A stretch of DNA of 47,934 nt from UBA2330 sp035443185 (GCA_035443185.1 DAORRV010000016.1:1-47934), one strand, 5' to 3'; shown: positions 35,712 to 45,674, numbered from the stretch's first letter. Numbers and translations are program-made. The notes: generated by a model from the letters alone, not told the origin.

Positions 35712-37123
35712 TTTTTCTTTGGTTTATAAATATGAGTGCTCTGTCCGAAAAACACTTCTGCAGATTCCATAATAGTTTCAGATAAAGTCGGATGCGGATG
35801 TATAGTAAGTTTCAGGTCAGTTGCATTTGCTCCCATCTCAATTGCTAAAGCCCCTTCTGAAATAAGATCTCCTGCATTTGGTCCTACAATACCAACCCCT
35901 AATATCCTCTCCGTTTTATTATCAATTATTAATTTTGTTAATCCATCAGTCCTTCCAATTGTCAAAGCTCTACCGGATGCAGCCCATGGAAATTTTGACA
36001 CTGTATAATCAAGACCTTTTTCTTTTGCTTCATTTTCAGTAATGCCGCACCATGCAATTTCAGGATCTGTAAAAACAACTGCGGGAATTGTCTTTGGCTC
36101 GAAAGCTGATTTGTGACCTGCAATAATTTCTGCTGCGACTCTTCCTTCATGTGAAGCTTTGTGTGCAAGCATAGGTTCACCTGCGACATCTCCGATTGCA
36201 AAAATATTATTGACAGAAGTTCTTGTCTGATTATCAGTTATGATAAATCCGTTTTTGGAAATATTTATTCCGGCATTCTCAAGTCCGAGATCTGATGAGT
36301 TTGGTTTTCTACCTGCAGAAATTAATACACTTTCATAAATTTTTTCTGATACCTTATTTTCTTTTGACTGAAGTTTAACTTTAAAGCCTGTTTTAATTTC
36401 CTTAATATCAATTACCTTTGTATTTAACAAAATGGATTCAAATTTTTTGTTCACTTTAGTAGACAGTACGGATACAAGATCACGATCTGCACCATTTAGT
36501 AAACCGGGTAACATCTCAGCAATAGTCACTTTTGTTCCTAACGCAGAATAAACAGTCCCAAGCTCAAGTCCAATATATCCACCTCCGATGACAAGCATTG
36601 TTTTAGGAATTTTATTAAGATCAAGTGCAGTAGTTGAGTCTAAGATATTTTTTGAAGAATCTGATAAAGCGGGTATTCTGGTTGGATATGAACCAGTTGC
36701 AATTATAGCATATTCAAATTCAATCTTTTCTTTTTTATTTTTAGTATTAGTTAATTCTATAGAATTTTTATCAAGGAAAGTAGCTGTTCCTTGTATATAC
36801 TCAATCTTTCTCTGTTTTGAAAGCTGACCTAAACCGGATGTGAGTTTACTCACTACATCATTTTTCCATGTCCTGATCTTTTTAAGATCTATTTTAGGTT
36901 TTGAAAAATTCACTCCGAAATTTTTTGATTCTTCTGCTTCACTAATTATTTTTGCAAGATGAAGAAGTGCCTTTGATGGAATGCAGCCCCTGTAAAGACA
37001 AACTCCGCCTGGATTTACATCTTTATCAATCAGCATTGTCTCAATCCCAAGATCTGCAGCTAAAAATGCTGCTGCATATCCGCCGGGTCCTGCTCCTATT
37101 ACAATTAATTTTCTTTTACTCAA
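35708..37123 (-). CDS. lpd: Dihydrolipoyl dehydrogenase (E3)
   Basis: A 471-residue flavoprotein disulfide reductase. FAD-binding GAGPGGYAAAFLAADLG at the N-terminus, the redox disulfide GGVCLYRGCIPSK (the two Cys five residues apart), NAD-binding VIGGGYIGLELG, a second FAD segment NNIFAIGDVAGEPMLAHKA, and the C-terminal HPHPTLSE with the catalytic His-Glu. It reoxidises the lipoyl arm of AceF with NAD+. It heads the lpd-arfB-SIMPL operon and converges on aceE-aceF, so the complex is encoded in two opposed units. Confidence 0.98.
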   Translation of the reverse strand: MSKRKLIVIGAGPGGYAAAFLAADLGIETMLIDKDVNPGGVCLYRGCIPSKALLHLAKIISEAEESKNFGVNFSKPKIDLKKIRTWKNDVVSKLTSGLGQLSKQRKIEYIQGTATFLDKNSIELTNTKNKKEKIEFEYAIIATGSYPTRIPALSDSSKNILDSTTALDLNKIPKTMLVIGGGYIGLELGTVYSALGTKVTIAEMLPGLLNGADRDLVSVLSTKVNKKFESILLNTKVIDIKEIKTGFKVKLQSKENKVSEKIYESVLISAGRKPNSSDLGLENAGINISKNGFIITDNQTRTSVNNIFAIGDVAGEPMLAHKASHEGRVAAEIIAGHKSAFEPKTIPAVVFTDPEIAWCGITENEAKEKGLDYTVSKFPWAASGRALTIGRTDGLTKLIIDNKTERILGVGIVGPNAGDLISEGALAIEMGANATDLKLTIHPHPTLSETIMESAEVFFGQSTHIYKPKKK

Positions 37124-37298
37124 ATTTTAAGTTTTTTTAATTTAACAGGAATATACAAAATCTTAAATGAATTTTACAATCATTTTTAACTATTTAATTT
37201 ATTTAAAAAAAAAAATCTTAACTTAAACTATTGCATTAAATTATAATTAAATATTATATATATTGTTGATATTTAAAAACCTAAGAAAGGGAAAATTA

Positions 37299-38510
37299 AT
37301 GAAACTAATAAAGTACTTTTTAATAGCACTTTTTGTAACAACTTCTGTTCAGGCTCAAAATGTAAAAATTACAGATTTTGATATACCTGTGAGTAGTGCA
37401 AGGAAATTCTTAATAAACGGTTTTTATAACTGGGCTCAGACAGATCCAAATGATTCAGCTTTAAATTTATCAAGTTCATGGCAATTAGACGGTGCTTATA
37501 CACAATTTTATACTTCACCTTCTTATGCATGGCATTTAAATTTAACCGGTTCATTAAACCAGTTAACTAGAGAAGATACAACCAGATATAATTACAATCT
37601 GGCTACTGACCTAAGTAAGTATTTTAGTGATTCACATGGTTGGTTTGGTAATGCTGAAGTCAGTTCAAATTATGCAAGAAAAAGAGAATTCGGAACAGAT
37701 AACAGACCTACTATTGAAATTTTTGGAGGACTGGGATACGGAAGACAAGTAAATGCAACATCACTTGCTAAAGCCGTCAGAATTGACGAAGATCTTAGAA
37801 AAGGCGGAATTACAAATAAATATATGCCTAAATCTACTGTTCTTGCAATTGCACAGATCGTCGACAGGGAATCTGAATACAGAGATAAATATAAAGCTTT
37901 GTATGAATCCAAGATCATAGAAGATATTTCTACAGAAGTTATGAATTCAGGAGTAACAAATAACACTAGTATGTCAGCTTTAGGATTTATGAGGATCCGT
38001 GACGTTTTATACGGTTTAAATCAATTTATAAATGATAGAACTTACGGTGGTGACATAAGATTAGGTGTTTCATATCAGGTACTTACAAGAAATAAAGAAC
38101 TTACCGGTGCACCGGCTTTCTTAAGTCTGAGAGGAAGATATGGATATCCAATCGGATTAAGTCATCAGATCTCTGCTTTTGCTAATGCAGGAACAGCACT
38201 TGACAGTGCATTCGGAAAATTGTTTACCGGAAATGCAGGGTTTGCTTATTCTTATAATATGACAAACAGAGTTTCCTTTAATGCAGGTTACACAGTAACA
38301 TTTAATCAGATATTTGATCAAACCAATATTAATAATGTAGGTGTTCCCTTCGGAACAGATAAATCAGGCGGAGACAATACAGCAACTGCAGGATTTACAT
38401 TCTATATTGAAAATTACATAACTCTTAACTTAACCGGTGGATATTCAACAATTTATGGAACTGAGCAAAGATGGTTCTCTAATGCTTCCCTCGGATTAAT
38501 TGTATTCTAA
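37299..38510 (+). CDS. Predicted outer-membrane beta-barrel protein
   Basis: 403 residues from the ATG at 37299, which I chose because it is preceded by AGAAAGGG and begins a clean signal peptide (KLIKYFLIALFVTTSVQAQ); the frame is open 12 codons further upstream. The mature protein alternates hydrophobic and polar residues in short strands with Tyr, Trp and Phe at their ends (for example WHLNLTGSLNQLTRE and LSLRGRYGYPIG), and ends in SLGLIVF, with a C-terminal Phe as in outer-membrane barrels. A soluble helical insert (about residues 160-245) interrupts the strands. I recognise no named family; porin or structural role. Confidence 0.75.
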   Translation: MKLIKYFLIALFVTTSVQAQNVKITDFDIPVSSARKFLINGFYNWAQTDPNDSALNLSSSWQLDGAYTQFYTSPSYAWHLNLTGSLNQLTREDTTRYNYNLATDLSKYFSDSHGWFGNAEVSSNYARKREFGTDNRPTIEIFGGLGYGRQVNATSLAKAVRIDEDLRKGGITNKYMPKSTVLAIAQIVDRESEYRDKYKALYESKIIEDISTEVMNSGVTNNTSMSALGFMRIRDVLYGLNQFINDRTYGGDIRLGVSYQVLTRNKELTGAPAFLSLRGRYGYPIGLSHQISAFANAGTALDSAFGKLFTGNAGFAYSYNMTNRVSFNAGYTVTFNQIFDQTNINNVGVPFGTDKSGGDNTATAGFTFYIENYITLNLTGGYSTIYGTEQRWFSNASLGLIVF

Positions 38511-38531
38511 AACAGATTTAATTATATAAAC

Positions 38532-38565
38532 AAAAAAGTGCCTGAATTTCAGGCACTTTTTTTTT
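38532..38565. terminator. Bidirectional terminator, strong stem
   Basis: AAAAAAGTGCCTGA (38532-38545) pairs with TCAGGCACTTTTTT (38549-38562) across a 3-nt loop, with a long T tract. It lies between the convergent barrel-protein and dapF genes. Confidence 0.92.
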
Positions 38566-38604
38566 ATTCTGATCAAAAATCTGGAAACTGTTTTATAAAA
38601 AAAA

Positions 38605-39423
38605 TTAAAATGTTATTTTTTCTGCACCGCCTGTTAATATAACATTTAATAATTTCTTTCCATCAATTTCAAAATCCACTATCAATGATTCACCGGATCT
38701 GGTAAGCAGTTTTACAGGCTTAAACTGTTCCCTCGTCATGTAGTAAATCAAAGCAGATGAAATAGAACCGGTACCACATGCAAGAGTTTCTCCTTCAACA
38801 CCTCTTTCATAACTTCGAATCTTCAATTCACCTTTTTTAATTATTTCTACAAAATTCACATTCGCACCTTGAGGCATCAGATCTTTGTGCATACGGATAT
38901 TTCTTCCCCATTCAGAAATATTTATTTCGTCAATTGATTTTACTTTTGGTTTTTCAATGTCATCAATAAAAACAACTATGTGCGGAGATCCTACTTCCAC
39001 ATATGAGCAGTTAAGTAAATCCCACCACTCCTGAAAATGCACCTTTAGTTTAAAATTTGTTTTGACCGTTAATGGCGGTGGAAATTTTACAGCTATTTCA
39101 TTTTCAGAAATTATTTTACATTCATAAATTTCAGATACCGCTTCAATATTTAATTCTTTCTTATCTGAAATTTTATTATCAGCAATATACTGAACTGTAC
39201 ATCTCAAACCATTTCCGCATAATGCATCTCCTGTTCCGTCACGATTAAAATAATTCATTTTGAAATCTGCTTTTTCTGAATTCTCAAGAAAAATCACTCC
39301 ATCCATACCTGGATGATTTTCCATAAGAAACTCAACCTTATTTTCATATTCAATTGTTTCATGATTTCGATTATCATTTATTACAAATGAATTTCCGGCA
39401 CCCGAATATTTTTGAATGACCAT
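38605..39423 (-). CDS. dapF: Diaminopimelate epimerase
   Basis: A 272-residue DapF. It converts LL- to meso-diaminopimelate for lysine and peptidoglycan synthesis without a cofactor. The two catalytic Cys are C69 in DALCGNGLRC and the Cys in GETLACGTGSISSA. The N-terminal KYSGAGNSFVINDNR is the usual first block. Its ATG overlaps the lptD stop by one base (TAATG), so it is translated with lptD. Confidence 0.96.
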   Translation of the reverse strand: MVIQKYSGAGNSFVINDNRNHETIEYENKVEFLMENHPGMDGVIFLENSEKADFKMNYFNRDGTGDALCGNGLRCTVQYIADNKISDKKELNIEAVSEIYECKIISENEIAVKFPPPLTVKTNFKLKVHFQEWWDLLNCSYVEVGSPHIVVFIDDIEKPKVKSIDEINISEWGRNIRMHKDLMPQGANVNFVEIIKKGELKIRSYERGVEGETLACGTGSISSALIYYMTREQFKPVKLLTRSGESLIVDFEIDGKKLLNVILTGGAEKITF

Positions 39424-42050
39424 TAATAAACTCCTCTCGTGTTTGTTTTTTTAGTTACTTTTATATCTCTTAACTGCGGTGCTTTAACTCTTACTTCAAA
39501 AGAAAAACCTCTGTATGTTCCGGTCGGATACCAGTTAAAATTCATTTCCCATGAATTGAGATCTCTGTAAGCAGTAATATATGGAGTGACTATCTGCTTA
39601 TTTACAAGATCATAATTTGCTGAAACTGTGAATCTCCACTTTTGAGTAAGATTCAATGAAAGATTTCCGGTCAGATTGGAAGTCCTGTTTACTATTGCCG
39701 GATTAAATTTTGACTCGGAATAATTAAATCCAAATCCACCGCTTAGAGGAATTTGAAAATCTATTTCATCAAGCTTATCTTTACGGAAGTCTTTATAGTC
39801 GACCCTTGTAGTCAGAGTATCGCTCTCTGTTATGTCTTCACTTACTCCAGAAGTAGTTGGTTCAGGAGCAAAACTAAAACCGGTTGATAAATTTATTGTG
39901 AAATTTGTAATGTTTGCAAGTACGCCGTCAGTATTGACAAGAAATTGATTTATCCTCGTGTTTGCAGTCTGATCAAATTTATATAAATTAAAAGAAGTAC
40001 CTCCCGAAATATTCAGAAAATTTCCGATACTTGTCCTGTAGGATAGCAATATCTCAGAAAAATTTAATGAGTCTGCTACGAAATTATAAGCAGCTCCGGC
40101 GTCAATATTCAGTAGTTGAAATTTATTTTCAGTCGAATCATTCACGCGGGTTTTCATTTCAAAAACATTACCCAGACTAAAAGCAATTGACTGTGATTCA
40201 CCTGACGGAGCTCCTCCGAATATTTCTCTTTCGTAAATTGAATATTTTATTTCCTTTCCGTTTGCATCTGTATATGACTGATAATATCCCCAGCCCGGAT
40301 CAGAAAAATCCGGCTGATAATTGTATGTTATAGTCGGAGTAATTGTATGCCGAATTCCTGTAACATTAAATATTTTGGGAAGGAATATCCCTACAAACTT
40401 TGTATTCAGACTCACACCTGTATTGAAATATCGCAGCGACTTGATGGCGTTGTTGTCATTCGTTGTGACTGAACTGTCTGCAGGATTGAAATTTTTACTG
40501 ACATATTTATTGTACCAAATTTCATTATAATTAAAAAATGGTGTAAGCGAAATATACTGGAACTTCGGAGAAAGTCCTATATTTATTGAATTTCTTACTC
40601 CTGATCGTAAGTCAGTATAAGTGCTGTCATTTCCGGCAGCATCGGTTATCGTGCGCTTTATGCTGTTATTTAAAATACTTCCGTTGTATGAAAAAAATAT
40701 GTACTCATATAATTTCTTATTGAACGGATCCGAAAATCCCGATTCAAAAGGGAATGTCTGCGATACTGAAAAATTTATCAAAGGCAGACGCTGAGTTACA
40801 TCGCCGGTTTGAAGATTTTGATCTCTGTAATAATTCATGCTTAAGGCAAATGGTTTTCCTTCCCAGGCTTTTGATAATGTAAAGTTTGAGATAAGATTCT
40901 GAAGTAGTAATTCAGAAAGTGCATTAGTCGAAACATTATAAAAGTTTTTACTGCTTGCAATCTGTATACTGGCATCAAGTCTGGTAGTCGGATTGAACTG
41001 CTGATTATGAACGACATTTAATCCCCATGCATCCGAATTCTGATTTCCAATGTCCGTACTTTCTCCAAGACGTATCTTTGAATATCCTCCGTCTATTGTT
41101 CCGGAGAAATTATATTTTGAAGCATATCTGTATCTACCATAAATGTCCGTTCTTCCTTTTGTAAAATAACTTCCGGTAAATCCAATATCCATATAATCAT
41201 TTACAGCCCAGAAATATCCTAATCTGGAAATATATTTTCCGTAGGTGGCATCATCACCAAAGGTAGGCATAATAAGTCCTGATGTCCTGCCTGACTTGTT
41301 TGGAAATACTCCGAAAGGTATCCACAAAACAGGCACACCTTCTATATACAGAAATACAGACTTTGCAATCACTTTGTCATTTGGAATAACTTTCATTTCC
41401 GGTGAAAGGAAATAATACTCAGGATCTTCCCTGTCAGAAGAAGTTGTATAAATTCCGTTCTTTATAAACAGAACATCCGAAGATTCTTTCTTTATTTTTT
41501 CTCCTGAATAATATCCAATCTCAGCTTCGCTGAATCCTTCAGAGACACTTCCCTGCTGAGTCCTAAAATTATAAAAAAGTTTAGTACCTTCATATTTATC
41601 ACTACCCTGCGTCATGACAGGCATCTGCATTGCTTTCTCAGGATTTGCCGAATCAGGTATCCCAAACGCTTCTAGGATCTGTGTCTCCTGATCTACTATA
41701 ATTTTACCCGCTTCCAGTCTGAGATCTTTATAAGTTAAAATTCCCTGATCATAAATTATTACTTTTTTATTTTTAAGATCATAGACTATTGAATCACTGC
41801 CGGTATAATTAATTATTGCATCTATATCAGACTTTGCAGTCCTTGATGAATCAAATGAATTTACATTTGCAGAATCCAGACTGCCAATTACTTTTGAATT
41901 TAGACTGTCAGTATTTTCCAAAAATGTATCTGATTTAATTATATCCAGGCTATCTGTATTTTCCAATGAATCAGCCTTGTCAGTAATTGTCTGCGCATTA
42001 CAGATATTTACTGAAAAAATAAACAGCGTTATAAAAAAAATATACTTCAT
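39423..42050 (-). CDS. lptD: LptD-like LPS-assembly outer-membrane protein
   Basis: An 875-residue outer-membrane protein. A signal peptide (about 1-19, ending CNA) precedes a Ser/Asp-rich segment, then an LptA/OstA-like beta-jellyroll domain (about 88-260: DLKNKKVIIYDQGILTYKDLRLEAGKI through KYEGTKLFYNF), and a barrel (about 260-875) beginning EGVPVLWIPFGVFPNKSGRTSG, a hallmark of LptD in Bacteroidota. It inserts lipopolysaccharide into the outer leaflet with an LptE partner, which is not seen here. The conserved disulfide Cys of E. coli LptD are absent, as expected in this lineage. It is upstream of, and overlaps, dapF. Confidence 0.9.
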   Translation of the reverse strand: MKYIFFITLFIFSVNICNAQTITDKADSLENTDSLDIIKSDTFLENTDSLNSKVIGSLDSANVNSFDSSRTAKSDIDAIINYTGSDSIVYDLKNKKVIIYDQGILTYKDLRLEAGKIIVDQETQILEAFGIPDSANPEKAMQMPVMTQGSDKYEGTKLFYNFRTQQGSVSEGFSEAEIGYYSGEKIKKESSDVLFIKNGIYTTSSDREDPEYYFLSPEMKVIPNDKVIAKSVFLYIEGVPVLWIPFGVFPNKSGRTSGLIMPTFGDDATYGKYISRLGYFWAVNDYMDIGFTGSYFTKGRTDIYGRYRYASKYNFSGTIDGGYSKIRLGESTDIGNQNSDAWGLNVVHNQQFNPTTRLDASIQIASSKNFYNVSTNALSELLLQNLISNFTLSKAWEGKPFALSMNYYRDQNLQTGDVTQRLPLINFSVSQTFPFESGFSDPFNKKLYEYIFFSYNGSILNNSIKRTITDAAGNDSTYTDLRSGVRNSINIGLSPKFQYISLTPFFNYNEIWYNKYVSKNFNPADSSVTTNDNNAIKSLRYFNTGVSLNTKFVGIFLPKIFNVTGIRHTITPTITYNYQPDFSDPGWGYYQSYTDANGKEIKYSIYEREIFGGAPSGESQSIAFSLGNVFEMKTRVNDSTENKFQLLNIDAGAAYNFVADSLNFSEILLSYRTSIGNFLNISGGTSFNLYKFDQTANTRINQFLVNTDGVLANITNFTINLSTGFSFAPEPTTSGVSEDITESDTLTTRVDYKDFRKDKLDEIDFQIPLSGGFGFNYSESKFNPAIVNRTSNLTGNLSLNLTQKWRFTVSANYDLVNKQIVTPYITAYRDLNSWEMNFNWYPTGTYRGFSFEVRVKAPQLRDIKVTKKTNTRGVY

Positions 42051-42103
42051 CGAATACCATTTTACTTAAATCAATTTACTAAATAAATGAAATTATAAAA
42101 GAG

Positions 42104-42152
42104 CAATGTTCAATGTTCAATGTTCAATGTATAATGTTCATTGTTCATTACA
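42104..42152. repeat. Heptad tandem repeat upstream of lptD and purC
   Basis: Seven near-copies of CAATGTT in a row: three perfect, then CAATGTA, TAATGTT, CATTGTT and CATTACA. It lies in the divergent spacer between lptD and purC. Similar imperfect short tandem repeats occur at 47850-47877. Confidence 0.8.
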
Positions 42153-42270
42153 TTTTATTATGCAGTTTAAAAAAGAAGATTTATTTTAAAGAACAAACCA
42201 AATTTAAGTTTTTCTTAAATAGAATTTAATAAGTAAAATAGGTAATTTGATAAAAATTTTATATAAACAT

Positions 42271-42972
42271 ATGAAAATCGATCTGATTTATGAAGGTAAA
42301 GCAAAAAAAATATATTCGACTGATAGGGAGGATGTATATTTACAGGAGTTCAAAGATGATGCAACAGCATTTAACGGAGTGAAAAAAGATAAGATCTCAC
42401 ATAAAGGCGAGATCAATAATTTTATATCTACAGAGATTTTTAAATATCTCAGAGAAAATACCATACCTGTTCATTTCATTGAAAAGATATCCGAAACGGA
42501 AATGCTCGTATCTAAAGTAGATATTATAAAAGTAGAAGTCGTCTGCCGAAATATCGCTGCCGGTAGTCTTGTTAAAAAGTATGGTTTTACTGAAGGTGAA
42601 GTTCTTGAAAAACCTATCATAGAATTTTATCTGAAGTCAGATGAACTCGGAGACCCGTTATTTTCTGAAGAGCATATATACGCGATGAAGCTTGCCGATA
42701 AACATGATATAGACATGATCAGAAAAATGACGACTTATATAAACACACTTCTGCAGAAATTTTTTTTAGAAAAAGGAATAAAGCTTGTAGATTTTAAATT
42801 AGAATTTGGGAAGGATAAACATGGTAATATTATACTCGCTGATGAAATTTCTCCTGACACCTGCCGTCTTTGGGATTCCGAGACTGATAAAAAACTTGAT
42901 AAGGACAGATTCAGATTTGATCTTGGCGAAGTAGAAGAGGCTTATCAGGAAATTAAGAACAGGCTGAGCTGA
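42271..42972 (+). CDS. purC: SAICAR synthase
   Basis: A 233-residue phosphoribosylaminoimidazole-succinocarboxamide synthase. It joins aspartate to CAIR using ATP in purine synthesis. Family blocks are DLIYEGKAKKIYST (N-terminal), VSKVDIIKVEVVCRNIAAGS, LVDFKLEFGKD and DEISPDTCRLWD. I start it at the ATG at 42271, which begins right before the conserved N-terminus; a TTG 24 nt upstream is possible but adds non-conserved residues. Its TGA overlaps the psd ATG by one base. Confidence 0.97.
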   Translation: MKIDLIYEGKAKKIYSTDREDVYLQEFKDDATAFNGVKKDKISHKGEINNFISTEIFKYLRENTIPVHFIEKISETEMLVSKVDIIKVEVVCRNIAAGSLVKKYGFTEGEVLEKPIIEFYLKSDELGDPLFSEEHIYAMKLADKHDIDMIRKMTTYINTLLQKFFLEKGIKLVDFKLEFGKDKHGNIILADEISPDTCRLWDSETDKKLDKDRFRFDLGEVEEAYQEIKNRLS

Positions 42973-43643
42973 TGAAATTTACCCGCTACGGAAAAGATGT
43001 TATACTTAAAGTTTTTATTCTGGGTTTGGTGCTGACAGTCCTTTCATTATTTATTGATAATATTATTGTAAAATTTTTATTCACGGGAATAACTATTTTT
43101 CTTTGGCTGTTCACACTTTATTTTTTCAGGGATCCGGACAGGAGTCTGCCAAACGGATACAAAGAAAATCAGCTTATTTCTCCTGCTGACGGAAAGATTG
43201 TAGTAATTGAAGATGTGATAAATAAAGAAGATAATCTTTTTAAAAAAGATGAGCCTCTGAAACAGATCAGCATTTTCCTTTCCCCTCTGAATGTGCATGT
43301 AAACAGAAATCCTATTAATGGAAAAGTGACTTACTTAAAATATATAGAAGGTGATTATCTCGTCGCATTTGATCATAAGTCATCCGAAAGAAATGAGAGA
43401 ACTGAGATTGGAATTGAGAATCCAGAGAACGGATGTAAAGTTTTCTTTAAACAGATCGCAGGATTTGTAGCGAGAAGAATTGTTTATGATCTAAAAGTTG
43501 GATGCACAGCAACAGCCGGCGACAGATTCGGAATGATAAAGTTCGGATCGAGAGTTGATATTTTAATTAAGAGGGATTCTAAAATATTAGTAGAGATGGA
43601 TCAAATAGTGATCGGCGGTGAAACAATAATAGCAGAATTATAA
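42972..43643 (+). CDS. psd: Phosphatidylserine decarboxylase proenzyme
   Basis: A 223-residue short-type (archaeal/psd-B-like) decarboxylase. It makes phosphatidylethanolamine from phosphatidylserine. Two membrane spans lie near the N-terminus (about 10-48). The catalytic segments are ISPADGKIVVIED, FLSPLNVHVNRNPI and GDRFGMIKFGSRVDIL; the proenzyme would cleave itself between Gly and Ser in FGS, giving the pyruvoyl cofactor. It directly precedes pssA (stop and ATG adjacent), so the two steps are co-translated, with purC overlapping upstream. Confidence 0.95.
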   Translation: MKFTRYGKDVILKVFILGLVLTVLSLFIDNIIVKFLFTGITIFLWLFTLYFFRDPDRSLPNGYKENQLISPADGKIVVIEDVINKEDNLFKKDEPLKQISIFLSPLNVHVNRNPINGKVTYLKYIEGDYLVAFDHKSSERNERTEIGIENPENGCKVFFKQIAGFVARRIVYDLKVGCTATAGDRFGMIKFGSRVDILIKRDSKILVEMDQIVIGGETIIAEL

Positions 43644-44399
43644 ATGTTTATTTCAAGAAAATTCATACCGAGTCTGTTCACAATATTAAATGCTTTCTGC
43701 GGAATGATGTCAGTAATATATTCCGCTAAAGGTGAATTTGATGAAGCGGCATTGTTTATAATTTATGCATCACTCTTTGATGCAGTCGATGGTCTCGCCG
43801 CAAGACTTACCAACTCCGCCAGCAAATTTGGTGTAGAACTGGACTCACTCTCAGACGTCATCTCATTCGGTCTCGCACCGTCTATTCTAATTTATTATGT
43901 CTATTTTAATCAGCTTGGAGATATTGGAATTGTAATGTCATCTCTGATAATGGTCTTCGCTGCTATCAGACTTGCAAGATTCAATGTGCAGCTTACGGGT
44001 TTTGAAAAAGAAAAATTCAATGGTCTGCCTGCTCCAATGACAGCCTTTACTATATGCACATACATACTTTTTTATCACAACAATATCTTTTCAGAAAGTG
44101 TCAGTGAAATTTTTATAATCTCTTTAGCATTTTTTCTGCCTGTAATGATGGTAAGCAGAATAAAATATGACTCCATTCCAAAACCTTCATTACATTCACT
44201 TAAAAAAAATCCACTGGTATTCATTATCATATTCATTGGTATAATTTTAGTTATAGCTACTGAAGGTGAAGGCTCTTTTTCTATTTGTCTGTTTTATATT
44301 TTTTCGGGCATCATCAGGACCGGCTATAAAACTTTTTTTGGAAAACATAAAAAGTCTGATGATGTAAATGAGTCTCTTGAATTCAATAAATCCAAATAA
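43644..44399 (+). CDS. pssA: CDP-diacylglycerol-serine O-phosphatidyltransferase
   Basis: A 251-residue membrane enzyme. It makes phosphatidylserine from CDP-diacylglycerol and serine, the step before Psd. The CDP-alcohol phosphatidyltransferase signature is complete: DAVDGLAARLTNSASKFGVELDSLSDVISFG, with DG, AR, G and two Asp of DxxxD. About seven hydrophobic segments follow the family pattern. It starts one base after the psd stop. Its stop is 5 bp from the end of the cysteine desulfurase gene on the other strand, so their 3' ends nearly touch. Confidence 0.95.
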   Translation: MFISRKFIPSLFTILNAFCGMMSVIYSAKGEFDEAALFIIYASLFDAVDGLAARLTNSASKFGVELDSLSDVISFGLAPSILIYYVYFNQLGDIGIVMSSLIMVFAAIRLARFNVQLTGFEKEKFNGLPAPMTAFTICTYILFYHNNIFSESVSEIFIISLAFFLPVMMVSRIKYDSIPKPSLHSLKKNPLVFIIIFIGIILVIATEGEGSFSICLFYIFSGIIRTGYKTFFGKHKKSDDVNESLEFNKSK

Positions 44400-44404
44400 C
44401 CTTT

Positions 44405-45559
44405 CTACTTTTTCTTTACATTCTCTTTTAAAACTTCCAGTAATTTTTCAATTTCATTTAAAGTATTACTTCTTCCGAATGAAATCCTTATAGATCCGAG
44501 TGCTGTCCTTTCATCATGACCAAGTTCTTTTAATACATAAGAAGGTTTAAGCGTACCCGCTGTACATGCTGATCCGCCTGAGACAGCGATGCCTTTGAGA
44601 TCAAGTTTTATTAAAAGCATCTCTTCATCATACTCAAGAAATTTTTTACCAAATGAGATATTTACTATGTTTTGGAGACAATTCTCTGTATCAGAATTAT
44701 AGATAATTCCTTTATCAAAATTTTCATTTAAACCTGAGGTAAGAATATTTTTCAGTTCAGTATAATGTAAAACATCTTCAGTCATTCTTCTTTTTAAAAT
44801 TTCAATAGCTTTTTTAAATCCTGCGATCGCAGCAATATTCTCCGTACCGCCCCGTAGATCCCGTTCCTGTTTACCGCCGTGTATGAATTTATCGACAATG
44901 GTTTTATCCTTTATGTATAATACCGCAATGCCTTTGGGTCCGTAGATCTTGTGTGCTGAAATCGTCGCAAAGTTTATATTTATATCTTTAAAATTTAGAT
45001 CAGTTTTTCCCAGACTTTGAACAGTATCCGAATGTACGTAGATATCTTTTTCTAAAATTGATTCAGTTAAACTCTTAATGTCTGTGATTGCACCTGTCTC
45101 ATTATTTGAATGCATTATGGAAATCAGAAATGTTTCGGGTCTGATACTTTCTAAAACCTCTTCAGTACCGATTCTTCCAAATCTATCCGGCTTAATATAT
45201 GTGACATCAAAATTAAATCTCTCTTCCAGATATTTTAATGTGTCGAGCACGGCTGAATGTTCGACTGTTGAGGAAATAATATGATTTTTTTCAGTGCCGA
45301 TATGTCTGAATGCTGTTCCTTTTATTGCATGGTTATTTGATTCGGTGCCGCTGTTTGTGAATACGATCTCCTTCGAGCTTACACCTGTAAATTCCGCCAA
45401 CACGTCTCTTGCATCCTCGAGCATGACCTTTGCAGTCTTTCCGTATGAATGTATAGAAGATGCATTGCCAAAATAATTCTTCAAATAAGGAAGCATTGCA
45501 TCAAAAACTTCTTCATCTATTTTTGTAGTAGCTGCGTTATCGAGATATATCTTTTCCAA
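44405..45559 (-). CDS. Cysteine desulfurase (NifS/IscS-like)
   Basis: A 384-residue PLP enzyme. It takes sulfur from cysteine for iron-sulfur clusters or tRNA thiolation. The N-terminus is IYLDNAATTKIDEEV, the cofactor Lys is in TISAHKIYGPKGIAVLYI, the sulfur-carrying Cys is in SGGSACTAGT, and the C-terminus is SIRISFGRSNT. No iscU, iscA or mnmA partner is in the window, so whether it serves cluster assembly or tRNA is open. It is monocistronic and divergent from pgsA. Confidence 0.95.
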   Translation of the reverse strand: MEKIYLDNAATTKIDEEVFDAMLPYLKNYFGNASSIHSYGKTAKVMLEDARDVLAEFTGVSSKEIVFTNSGTESNNHAIKGTAFRHIGTEKNHIISSTVEHSAVLDTLKYLEERFNFDVTYIKPDRFGRIGTEEVLESIRPETFLISIMHSNNETGAITDIKSLTESILEKDIYVHSDTVQSLGKTDLNFKDININFATISAHKIYGPKGIAVLYIKDKTIVDKFIHGGKQERDLRGGTENIAAIAGFKKAIEILKRRMTEDVLHYTELKNILTSGLNENFDKGIIYNSDTENCLQNIVNISFGKKFLEYDEEMLLIKLDLKGIAVSGGSACTAGTLKPSYVLKELGHDERTALGSIRISFGRSNTLNEIEKLLEVLKENVKKK

Positions 45560-45674
45560 ATTTTAATTTAAGTTAATATATTAAAATTCTGCCTTCTTCA
45601 ACTCTGAATACAAAACTTTTGCCTCGAAAACTCAAAGAGTCTAAGTTAAAAAAAAGTTAAAAAAAATTTAAAAA

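Noticed and set aside
35736..36008. Plus-strand open frame opposite lpd (and similar ones opposite arfB, aceF and the SIMPL gene)
   Set aside because: Shadow of the coding strand: codon bias of the real gene leaves the opposite frame open.
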